This document shows positions 1 through 6,227 of a stretch of 8,477 bases of DNA, piece by piece. The translations under genes and the position numbers were made by a program. The notes beneath the pieces are model-generated. The model ran no database searches. It was not told the origin of the DNA and was given only the letters and a program-made list of their open reading frames with translations. Position 1 is the first letter of the stretch. The number at the start of each line of letters is the position of its first letter. The DNA is from Verrucomicrobiota bacterium (lineage in GTDB: Bacteria; Verrucomicrobiota; Kiritimatiellia; Kiritimatiellales; Tichowtungiaceae). Location: assembly GCA_030619095.1 (NCBI GenBank), contig JAUXCB010000053.1:1-8477 (forward strand). Direction: 5' to 3'.

Positions 1-107
1 GAGCGTCTGGCTTTGGAACCTCCTTAAACCGAAACTCCCCCTGCTCTGCCAGCTGGTCATTAAAGAGACCGAAACCTCCGGTTGCATCTACACAGGAACG
101 TAGAGGG
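1..107. other. Unassigned left edge, possible gene end cut by window
   Basis: No gene can be assigned here. One plus-strand frame is open from base 2 to a TAG at 101-103 (33 codons) and could be the tail of a gene entering from the left. A minus-strand frame running out of the window reads VDATGGFGLFNDQLAEQGEF, which has a protein-like composition, but it has no start codon with a ribosome binding site downstream of queF. I recognise neither. There is no hairpin followed by a T-run that would mark a terminator for queF. Confidence 0.2.
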
Positions 108-515
108 CTACTGATCGGCGGAGTCGATGCGGACGCTGGAACGGATGCCGCCCCGGGCCGTAAAGTCGCCGACCACAAGCAACTGACGCGGTTTGAGCAA
201 CTCAAACAGATCGCTGTAGATGCGGTTGGTCACATCCTCATAGAACGATCCTTCGTTGCGGAAGGAGAAGAGGAATAACTTCAGCGACTTGCTCTCCACG
301 CAGAGTTCATCCGGGATGTATTCGATTGTAATACGTGCGAAATCGGGCTGACCGGTGATCGGGCAGAGCGAGGTGAATTCATCCGTTTCAAATTGAATCC
401 AGTAGTCGCGCTGCGGATTGGAGTTTTTAAACGTCTCCAAAATGGATGCATCCGGCGTTTGCGGGTAGTTCATTTCGCCTTTTTTCAATAATTTCAAATT
501 GTCTGTGTTGCTCAT
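108..515 (-). CDS. queF: NADPH-dependent 7-cyano-7-deazaguanine (preQ0) reductase QueF
   Basis: Cytosolic enzyme that reduces the nitrile of preQ0 to the aminomethyl group of preQ1 using two NADPH, the step before preQ1 is inserted into tRNA during queuosine synthesis. The 135-residue product has the short single-domain (type I) length of the tunnelling-fold family. Visible hallmarks are FTSLCPITGQPDFA at about 47-60, where Cys51 is the expected thioimide nucleophile and Asp58 the acid, and the QueF signature ESKSLK at 74-79, followed by FRNEGSFYED at 85-94. The position that is His in the Bacillus FHED motif is Tyr92 here. The start is supported by a purine-rich GGAGTGAGGTG just upstream (plus-strand complement at 520-531). 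It lies downstream of the gph operon on the same strand after a 113-base spacer, so it may be co-transcribed or have its own promoter; no convincing -35/-10 pair was found. No other queuosine gene is in the window. Confidence 0.96.
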   Translation of the reverse strand: MSNTDNLKLLKKGEMNYPQTPDASILETFKNSNPQRDYWIQFETDEFTSLCPITGQPDFARITIEYIPDELCVESKSLKLFLFSFRNEGSFYEDVTNRIYSDLFELLKPRQLLVVGDFTARGGIRSSVRIDSADQ

Positions 516-540
516 TATTCACCTCACTCCGGTTTGACCG

Positions 541-640
541 AGAATTTTTAAACTCCGAAATACCCAAGCACGAAAGAAATCCCAAGCCAGAAAGCAAAAA
601 GAAATCAATTTTCATAATTCGGATTTCGTCATTCGGACTT
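541..640. repeat. Degenerate short-repeat intergenic element
   Basis: The spacer between queF and gph is built from short near-repeats. ATTCGGA occurs at 617-623 and 631-637 (14-base period). CCCAAGC occurs at 563-569 and 581-587 (18-base period), each copy followed within about 20 bases by AAGAAAT. CCGAAAT and GGATTTCGTCATTCGG variants are also present. The block is AT-richer than the flanking genes and overlaps the last codons and stop of gph. It resembles low-complexity intergenic repeats I associate with PVC genomes, but I cannot confirm this without genome-wide comparison. Confidence 0.4.
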
Positions 641-1264
641 GAAGAATTCCACAAGTTCTTTAAATCCACACCATGTTTGATCGGCGGTAAATTCACCGGG
701 ATGGCCGATACCATAGGTCACAAATCCACTCTGGACGCCTGCGTTATGCGCCACTTCCAAGTCGGTGTGATGATCCCCGATCATCCAGGTGTTTTCCGGG
801 CCGATGCCGCTTTCAATCATCAGCGCCTCGATCCCGTCCGGCGCGGGCTTGAGGTTCGGCAGATCTCCACCGCCCAAAATCCGAAAAAACCGGTCGCTGA
901 CTCCAAGGTGCCGTAGAATCGTGCGCGATGAATCGCCCGGCTTATTGCTCAGCACAGCCAGCGCATCCCCGGAAAGCGTATGTAGCCCCTCCACAACGCC
1001 CGGATAGAGAGCGGTTTGGTCCAGCATGTGTTCAGCATAGAATATTTTATTCCGTGCCAACGCCTCATCCACATCCACTTCAGCCCCCTGCAACGAGCGC
1101 TCTACCAGCTTGCGGATTCCGTCACCGATATATCCGGTCACGGTCTCCAGATCCAGTGGCGACAGTTCGTAATACGCCCGCATCCGGTTAATGCCGGTCG
1201 TGAGATCCACTCGCGCATCGGCCAGCGTTCCATCCAGATCAAAGATAAGCAGCCGTTTTTCCAT
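629..1264 (-). CDS. gph: HAD-superfamily hydrolase, phosphoglycolate phosphatase-like
   Basis: Predicted cytosolic Mg2+-dependent phosphatase. By family, Gph proteins hydrolyse 2-phosphoglycolate to glycolate, but specificity in this superfamily is hard to read from sequence. All four HAD motifs are present in the 211 residues: motif I DLDGT at 9-13 (nucleophile Asp9, acid/base Asp11), motif II SN at 106-107, motif III Lys139 in LKPAP, and motif IV GDHHTD at 163-168. About 80 residues between motifs I and II form a normal helical C1 cap. Length is typical of Gph (about 210-250). The start ATG overlaps the gcvT stop by one base (TAATG) and has GAGGGG just upstream, so it is translationally coupled to gcvT. 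Its last codons run into the degenerate repeat block. Pyrophosphatase PpaX or another sugar-phosphate phosphatase is the main alternative. Confidence 0.85.
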   Translation of the reverse strand: MEKRLLIFDLDGTLADARVDLTTGINRMRAYYELSPLDLETVTGYIGDGIRKLVERSLQGAEVDVDEALARNKIFYAEHMLDQTALYPGVVEGLHTLSGDALAVLSNKPGDSSRTILRHLGVSDRFFRILGGGDLPNLKPAPDGIEALMIESGIGPENTWMIGDHHTDLEVAHNAGVQSGFVTYGIGHPGEFTADQTWCGFKELVEFFKSE

Positions 1265-2343
1265 TAGCCCCTCGCGGTGCCGTTTTTATAAAATGGAAGC
1301 CCGCCAACTGTTGCGGAAAACTGCTTGCCGCGAACTTCGACATCCAAAACGGTTCCAGCGGCGGCGGCCTCGGCCTTCACCAGAGCAAGCGCAACCGCTT
1401 TCTCCAGACTGGGCGAAAGCGAACCACTCGTGATGATGCCAACGTCTGCCCCCTGAAAAAACACCTTGTCGTGAATGCGGGCCGCGCGTTTGTTTTCAAA
1501 CACCAGCGCGACCAGCAGGTCGACCGGGTTTTCGAGATCACGCATCACGGCATCGCGACCGATGAAGTCGAGATCCTTTTTGATGAACATGCCGCGGCTG
1601 ACTGCGGCGGGCGTGCGGTCGCTGGAGAGCTCATGACCGTAGAGCGAATAGCCCATTTCAAGGCGCAGGGTATCGCGGGCGCCGAGGCCGATCGGCTTGA
1701 TATTTTCGTTCGCAAGCAGTGCACGCCAGACCCGCACCGCCTCCGAGGCCGGGAGATAGAGCTCATAGCCAAACTCACCGGTATATCCGGTTCGGCTCAA
1801 GAGAACGTCCGTCTCCAAACAATTGAATCGTTCCGCCTTGAAATATCCAAGGTCTGGAAGGGGTTGGCCGATCACTGCTTCAAGTTCCTTCCTCGCGGTC
1901 GGCCCCTGCACATCCAACTTCCCCAGCTCGCTCGATCGGTCTGTAAAAACGGTATTGGCCGAAAGATGATTCCGCACCCACTCCGCATTGCCTTCAAGCG
2001 TGGCGGCATTGACCACGAGCATATAGCGATCCTCAGCGAGACGGTAGCAGGTGAGATCGTCAATCACACCGCCCTGCTCATTGAGCATAAACCCATAGCG
2101 GCACTGACCCGCCGCCAGAGTGGCGACTTTCATCGTCAATAGGTTTTCAAGATCTATCGCGGCGGTCGGCCCGCTCAATTCAAACTCGCCCATATGGCAA
2201 ATGTCAAAAAGCCCGGTTTTTGTGCGAGCATGCTCATGCTCGGCCAGAATACCCTCATATTGAATGGGCATATCCCATCCGCCGAATTCGGCCATGCGGG
2301 CACCCAGGGCCAAATGTTCTTCGTATATCGGTGTCTTTTTCAT
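1264..2343 (-). CDS. gcvT: Glycine cleavage system T protein (aminomethyltransferase)
   Basis: T protein of the glycine cleavage complex: takes the aminomethyl group from lipoyl-GcvH, transfers the one-carbon unit to tetrahydrofolate and releases ammonia. The 359 residues match the family length. Evidence includes the N-terminal TPIYEEHLALGARMAEFGGW (4-23), LFDICHMGEF (45-54), the folate-site GGVIDD at 91-96 with the catalytic Asp, LDVQGPTARKELE, SRTGYTGEFGYELY, and GLGARDTLRLEMGYSLYGHE, followed by the C-terminal GcvT beta-barrel (IITSGSLSPSLEKAVALA). These favour true GcvT over DmdA or YgfZ. I chose the ATG at 2343 because it overlaps the upstream HAD stop as ATGA, has GGAAGGAG upstream and gives the usual MKKTP start; an in-frame ATG at 2364 would add seven residues and has GGAGG at good spacing, so it cannot be excluded. 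Neighbours are two HAD phosphatases; gcvH, gcvP and lpd are not in the window. Confidence 0.96.
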   Translation of the reverse strand: MKKTPIYEEHLALGARMAEFGGWDMPIQYEGILAEHEHARTKTGLFDICHMGEFELSGPTAAIDLENLLTMKVATLAAGQCRYGFMLNEQGGVIDDLTCYRLAEDRYMLVVNAATLEGNAEWVRNHLSANTVFTDRSSELGKLDVQGPTARKELEAVIGQPLPDLGYFKAERFNCLETDVLLSRTGYTGEFGYELYLPASEAVRVWRALLANENIKPIGLGARDTLRLEMGYSLYGHELSSDRTPAAVSRGMFIKKDLDFIGRDAVMRDLENPVDLLVALVFENKRAARIHDKVFFQGADVGIITSGSLSPSLEKAVALALVKAEAAAAGTVLDVEVRGKQFSATVGGLPFYKNGTARG

Positions 2344-2801
2344 AGCTGTGATAGCTCCTTCCATGTCATTTCCTCCACGCCCTCTATACTCCGGCCCGAC
2401 CCCGTGTCCACCCGGATCACCGAACAGCCCGCCCGCTGCGCAGAAATCACCCCCGAGGGATGATCCTCAAAAACAAGCACCTCGGCGGGTAAAACATCCA
2501 TCCATTCAAGGATCAAGCGATACATCTCTGGATCCGGCTTGCCATGAGCGACATCATCCGCCGTGCAAACCGCCTCGAACAGATCAATCATACGGCCATG
2601 AACAAGTGCATTTTTTACAAACTGTTTCGACGAGTTGCTTACCATCGCCAGCCGTTTTCTTCCACGCCATTTTTTAACAAAGTGAATCGCCTGAGGAAAC
2701 ACGTCGGCTTTGAGGCCGTTGATGTGATCTCTCTCCGAATCAATCAGCGTTCCGTCGAGATCGAAAATAAAGACCTTAAATTGAGTTAAATCGCTTCTCA
2801 T
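2340..2801 (-). CDS. Short capless HAD-family hydrolase
   Basis: A 153-residue haloacid dehalogenase-superfamily protein, probably a cytosolic phosphatase of unknown substrate. All catalytic motifs are present: DLDGT at 14-18 (Asp14 and Asp16), SN at 55-56, Lys88 in HGKPDP, and the acidic pair Glu112-Asp113 in VFEDHPSG. C-terminal parts (AQRAGCSVIRVD) look like the beta-phosphoglucomutase/Gph branch. What is odd is the distance from motif I to motif II, about 40 residues; the usual alpha-helical cap is missing, as if cut out between DSERDH and the VFPQAIHFVKKW helix. The frame is continuous, so this is not an obvious frameshift. I chose ATG 2801 because the frame, though open to 3230, would otherwise run deep into the opposing peptidase gene. 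No strong ribosome binding site precedes it. The stop overlaps the gcvT start (ATGA), making it first gene of the HAD-gcvT-gph operon. Confidence 0.85.
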   Translation of the reverse strand: MRSDLTQFKVFIFDLDGTLIDSERDHINGLKADVFPQAIHFVKKWRGRKRLAMVSNSSKQFVKNALVHGRMIDLFEAVCTADDVAHGKPDPEMYRLILEWMDVLPAEVLVFEDHPSGVISAQRAGCSVIRVDTGSGRSIEGVEEMTWKELSQL

Positions 2802-2810
2802 ATAAACCGC

Positions 2811-2840
2811 TAATTTCCACGATAAAATTTCCACTGGAAA
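2811..2840. promoter_or_regulatory. Palindrome and direct repeat upstream of the capless HAD gene
   Basis: AATTTCCAC is repeated at 2812-2820 and 2826-2834, 14 bases apart, and the second copy forms half of a perfect 13-base inverted repeat TTTCCACTGGAAA at 2828-2840. The arrangement lies 10-40 bases upstream of the HAD start codon, where an operator for the HAD-gcvT-gph operon could sit. A TTGAAA -35-like hexamer occurs at 2858-2863 on the minus strand, without a good -10 at the right spacing. The regulatory role is inferred from position and symmetry only. Confidence 0.3.
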
Positions 2841-2869
2841 GAATTTTTTAGGTTTTTTTTCAACAAAAA

Positions 2870-2890
2870 CCCCCGGCACCCACCCACCCC
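2870..2890 (-). other. Predicted G-quadruplex motif
   Basis: On the minus strand four G-runs of 4, 3, 3 and 5 bases are separated by loops of T, T and TGCC (C-runs on the plus strand at 2887-2890, 2883-2885, 2879-2881 and 2870-2874). This fits the standard rule of four runs of at least three G with loops of 1-7, and two single-base loops predict a very stable fold. It lies in the divergent spacer, on the template strand for the peptidase and the coding strand for the HAD operon, next to a small CCCC-GTT-GGGG hairpin at 2887-2897. Confidence 0.6.
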
Positions 2891-2901
2891 GTTGGGGAAC
2901 G

Positions 2902-2907
2902 TAGAAT
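2902..2907 (+). promoter_or_regulatory. Candidate -10 element for the M16 peptidase gene
   Basis: TAGAAT matches five of six bases of the sigma-70 -10 consensus, 42 bases upstream of the peptidase start. The expected -35 position falls in the C-rich tract of the G-quadruplex motif and does not resemble TTGACA. It is therefore a weak or activator-dependent candidate, or not a promoter at all. Confidence 0.25.
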
Positions 2908-2949
2908 AAATTTGCCTCCGGATCGGCATCTGCGTATTCTCTGCCGCTT

Positions 2950-5847
2950 ATGAAAAACAACTTCAGGCTCGTCCGGGAAGAATCCATCGCCGAATTCAAT
3001 GGGGTTGCAAAAATATACCGCCATGAGCCGACAGGTGCAGAATATATCTCCATTGAAAACAGCGATACCAACAAGGTCTTCGGCGTCACCTTGCGCACCC
3101 CGCCATCCGACTCCACCGGTATTGCACATATTTTAGAGCACTCCGTCCTATGCGGCTCGCGCAAATATCCGCTCAAAGACCCCTTTGTCCAACTGCTGAA
3201 AGGTTCGTTGCAAACCTTCCTCAATGCCATGACCTACCCCGACAAAACTGTCTACCCGGTTGCCAGCGAGAACGTGAAGGACTTCTATAACCTCGTCGAC
3301 GTCTACCTCGACGCCGTCTTTTTCCCTCGGATTACGCCCGCCTTTTTCTCTCAGGAGGGCTGGCACTACGAATTGGAGGATGCCGATGCGCCGCTCACCT
3401 GCAAAGGGGTGGTCTATAACGAAATGAAAGGGGTGTACTCCTCTCCCGACAGTGTTCTGGTTGAGCAGTCGCTACAGGTTCTCTTCCCCGACATCACCTA
3501 TGGCCTCGACTCGGGAGGAAAGCCCTCCGACATTCCGAGCCTTACCTACGAGGCGTTCCGCGCATTCCATAAAACCTTCTACCATCCCTCCAACGCACGA
3601 TTCTTCTTCTATGGCGACGACGACCCCGCCCAACGAATGGACATGCTCGAAACATACCTCAGCGGCTTTCAAGGCGATGCCGAAGAGCCTTCCTCAGCCG
3701 ATTCCGCGATTCCGCTCCAGAAACCGTTTGAACAACCGGTCGAACTCAAAAAATTCTACGCCGCAGGGGACGAAGACGCTAAAGCATACCTCACTGTGAA
3801 CTGGGCACTGCCGGAAAACACCCCCCATTTTTCTTTGATCGTGCTCGACTACATCCTCACCGGCACCTCAGGCTCCCCGTTGCGCAAAGCGCTGATCGAA
3901 TCCGGCCTCGGCGAAGATCTCGCCGGGTTCGGCCTCGAAACCCATCTGCGGCAGCCCGCTTGGTCCATCGGGATGAAAGGCATCGATATGCCCAACCTTG
4001 GAAAGGTTGAAGCCCTTATTTTCAAAACATTGGAAAAACTTGCCAACGAAGGCATCGACCCCGGCGATATCGAAGCGGCCATGAACAGCTTTGAATTTGA
4101 GTTACGTGAGAACAACCAGGGTTCCAGTCCGCAGGGCCTATCCATTATGCTCAACATGCTCGAAACGTGGCTCTACGACCAGGATCCGCTCGCACTCGCC
4201 GCTTACGAAAAACCGCTGGCTACTCTCAAAGTTGACCATGCCCGCAACCCCCGATTCTTCGAAGAGCTCATCGAAACCTTCCTCCTAAACAACCGGCACC
4301 GCGCCACCGTCCAACTCCTCCCTGACACTGAAAAAGCCGCGCACGACGAAGCCGAAGAAGCCGACAGACTGCAAGCCGTTCGGGATGCCATGCTCGAAAA
4401 ACAACGCGAGCAGACAATCCATATGCAAGCCCGGCTTCTTGAAATACAAAAAACGCCCGACACCCCCGAAGCGGTCAAAACCCTTCCGCTCCTCAAACGG
4501 AGCGATCTGGACAAAACCATCCGCACCGTACCGCGAGAAATCGAATCCATCGAGTTCGCGACCGTGCTCTTTCACGATCTGTTCACCGGGGGCATTGCCT
4601 ATATCGACATCGGGTTCGACCTCCATGCCCTCGATGCTGACGACCTTCCATGGGTCTCGCTCCTCGGAAGCATGCTTCTGGAAATGGGAACAAAAAAAGA
4701 GGATTTCTCCTCACTCAGCCAGCGTATCGCACAGAAAACCGGCGGAATCTACGCCACACCGGTTCACGCGGCACTCGAAAACAGTCCAGAAAGTGTCGCC
4801 CGCCTCTTCCTGCGCGGAAAATGTATGAGGGGTCAGGTTAACGATCTGTTCGCTATTTTGAGCGACATCCTGCTGACCCCCTCCTTCGACAACCCCAAAC
4901 GATTTAAAGAGATTTTGCTAGAGCAGAAAGCCGCGATGGAAAGCGGACTGATCCCCGCAGGACACTCTGCCGTCCTCTCACGCCTCAAAGCACACTACCA
5001 CGAATCCGCCCGCGCCGCCGAAGCGATGGGTGGCATTGACTCCCTCTTCTTCCACCGCGATGTGGAAAAAACAGTTAAAGAGGAGTGGGTTGAAATCCTC
5101 GCACGGATCGAAACCATCCTGCAAAAACTTCTCGCGGGCGGACTGGTTGTTAATGTGACCGCCGATGCCAAAGACCGCGCACAAATTCTCCAGACCCTAA
5201 AACAATTCCTCGTACGTTTCCCGACATCGGAACAAACGATCTCCAAGCAGTGGGGCTTTTTGAAAACTCCGGAAAAATCTGAAGCCCTGCAGATTTCCTC
5301 ACGCGTCAACTACGTTGGGCGGGCGATCAACCTGTTCGACAACGGCTACACTCTGCACGGATCGGCGCTGGTCATCACCAAATACCTGCACACCGCGTGG
5401 CTTTGGGAGAAAATTCGAGTCCAAGGGGGTGCCTATGGCGCCGTCTGTAAGTTTGACCCGCACTCCGGCGTGATAGCATTTGCCTCCTATCGTGACCCGA
5501 ACCTGGCCGAGACTCTGGACATCTATGGACAAACCGCCGACTTCCTGAAAAACCTGACCCTCGATAAAGACGAACTGACCCGCGCACTCATCGGGGCCAT
5601 CGGAGCCATCGACACCTATCGGCTACCCGATGCAAAAGGCTACGTCGACCTGCTGCACTGGTTGACGGATCAGACGGATGAAAAGCGACAGAAACGTCGC
5701 GACGAGGTTCTCGCGACCACCCCCAAAGATTTTAAATCCTTCGGAGAGGTTCTCTGTATGGATCATGCCGTCACGTCCGTTCTGGGCTCCATCGAAAGCA
5801 TTCAGAAAAGCGGGCTTATATTCGACTCCTCCTTAAAGGTACTTTAA
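2950..5847 (+). CDS. M16C zinc metallopeptidase, presequence protease (PreP/falcilysin) family
   Basis: A 965-residue pitrilysin-clan peptidase that by family forms a closed chamber and degrades unfolded peptides of tens of residues. The inverted zinc motif HILEH is at 60-64 (His60, Glu63 catalytic, His64), and the third ligand is probably Glu158 in NEMKG. The block HSVLCGSRKYPLKDPF (64-79) followed by LLKGSLQTFLNAMTYPDKT (82-100) is diagnostic of subfamily M16C rather than M16A/B. The helical linker (M16C-associated region) begins near 480. The C-terminal half carries the substrate-binding R-x-x-GGAYG with Arg823 and Tyr829. Length agrees with PreP (about 970-1000). There is no signal peptide or membrane segment, so I expect it in the cytosol. 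No earlier in-frame start exists near ATG 2950 and no Shine-Dalgarno sequence is visible before it. The next gene follows 6 bases after its stop, suggesting co-transcription. Confidence 0.95.
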   Translation: MKNNFRLVREESIAEFNGVAKIYRHEPTGAEYISIENSDTNKVFGVTLRTPPSDSTGIAHILEHSVLCGSRKYPLKDPFVQLLKGSLQTFLNAMTYPDKTVYPVASENVKDFYNLVDVYLDAVFFPRITPAFFSQEGWHYELEDADAPLTCKGVVYNEMKGVYSSPDSVLVEQSLQVLFPDITYGLDSGGKPSDIPSLTYEAFRAFHKTFYHPSNARFFFYGDDDPAQRMDMLETYLSGFQGDAEEPSSADSAIPLQKPFEQPVELKKFYAAGDEDAKAYLTVNWALPENTPHFSLIVLDYILTGTSGSPLRKALIESGLGEDLAGFGLETHLRQPAWSIGMKGIDMPNLGKVEALIFKTLEKLANEGIDPGDIEAAMNSFEFELRENNQGSSPQGLSIMLNMLETWLYDQDPLALAAYEKPLATLKVDHARNPRFFEELIETFLLNNRHRATVQLLPDTEKAAHDEAEEADRLQAVRDAMLEKQREQTIHMQARLLEIQKTPDTPEAVKTLPLLKRSDLDKTIRTVPREIESIEFATVLFHDLFTGGIAYIDIGFDLHALDADDLPWVSLLGSMLLEMGTKKEDFSSLSQRIAQKTGGIYATPVHAALENSPESVARLFLRGKCMRGQVNDLFAILSDILLTPSFDNPKRFKEILLEQKAAMESGLIPAGHSAVLSRLKAHYHESARAAEAMGGIDSLFFHRDVEKTVKEEWVEILARIETILQKLLAGGLVVNVTADAKDRAQILQTLKQFLVRFPTSEQTISKQWGFLKTPEKSEALQISSRVNYVGRAINLFDNGYTLHGSALVITKYLHTAWLWEKIRVQGGAYGAVCKFDPHSGVIAFASYRDPNLAETLDIYGQTADFLKNLTLDKDELTRALIGAIGAIDTYRLPDAKGYVDLLHWLTDQTDEKRQKRRDEVLATTPKDFKSFGEVLCMDHAVTSVLGSIESIQKSGLIFDSSLKVL

Positions 5848-5853
5848 ATAACA

Positions 5854-6219
5854 ATGCATTATACTATTTTGAACCATGACCGCTTCGTTGAGATCCAGCT
5901 CGCCGGACAGGTGTCTCCCTGGGATATTCTAAAACTCATCCATGAGCTTTACCGGAAAGATCCAGAGAAACAAACTCCCGATTTGTGGGTGCTGGATCAG
6001 AATCTTGATTTTTCCATGCACTCCTTCCCGCCGGTTCTCAAAGGGCTTCTGAAACTAACCGCCCGGTTGGCTAAAAAGGGATGCAATAGTGCCATTCTCT
6101 CAGCGGATGAGTTCCAGCGAGCCGAAATAGACATGTACTGTCAGGAAGCCGCAACCCTGCCCTATGAGGTGCAAAACTTCACCAACCGCAAAAATGCCCT
6201 TTCCTGGCTACTGGACTAG
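5854..6219 (+). CDS. Small STAS/SpoIIAA-like protein, function unknown
   Basis: A 121-residue soluble protein with no signal peptide, cysteine cluster or catalytic motif that I recognise. The order of elements suggests a STAS/SpoIIAA-like fold: an N-terminal strand pair (HYTILNHDRFVEIQLAGQVS), a helix after SPWDILKLIHELYRKDPEKQ, a central hydrophobic strand DLWVLDQN at about 43-50, a long amphipathic helix around 57-75, then a strand NSAILSADE, a helix, and the ending VQNFTNRKNALSWLLD, which resembles the 'F.d...AlaWL' ending common in that family. The assignment is pattern-based and tentative. It starts 6 bases after the M16C peptidase stop, so it is almost certainly in the same transcript. 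AAAGGT about 15 bases upstream is a poor ribosome binding site, so translation may depend on the upstream gene. It converges on rluB with an 8-base gap. Confidence 0.75.
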   Translation: MHYTILNHDRFVEIQLAGQVSPWDILKLIHELYRKDPEKQTPDLWVLDQNLDFSMHSFPPVLKGLLKLTARLAKKGCNSAILSADEFQRAEIDMYCQEAATLPYEVQNFTNRKNALSWLLD

Positions 6220-6227
6220 TTGCGGTA

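Noticed and set aside
516..628. preQ1 riboswitch upstream of queF
   Set aside because: The spacer has no match to the preQ1-I or preQ1-II pattern as I know them; only a small bulged hairpin (complement of 527-542) precedes the ribosome binding site.
446..916. 156-codon plus-strand open frame across the queF-gph spacer
   Set aside because: It is antisense to both genes and crosses repeat-rich spacer DNA with no start signal.
1471..2142. 223-codon plus-strand open frame opposite gcvT
   Set aside because: gcvT is complete with family motifs throughout; the antisense frame has no recognisable domain or good start signal.
1264..2343. DMSP demethylase DmdA or folate-binding YgfZ instead of GcvT
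   Set aside because: The N-terminal TPIYEEH, GGVIDD and GLGARDTLRLEMGYSLYGHE blocks fit GcvT; YgfZ lacks most of these and has a KGCYxGQ motif that is absent here.
2802..3230. Extended N-terminus of the capless HAD protein up to 3230
   Set aside because: It would overlap the conserved N-terminal zinc-site region of the opposing peptidase and adds no family-like sequence; ATG 2801 sits just before the HAD motif I strand.
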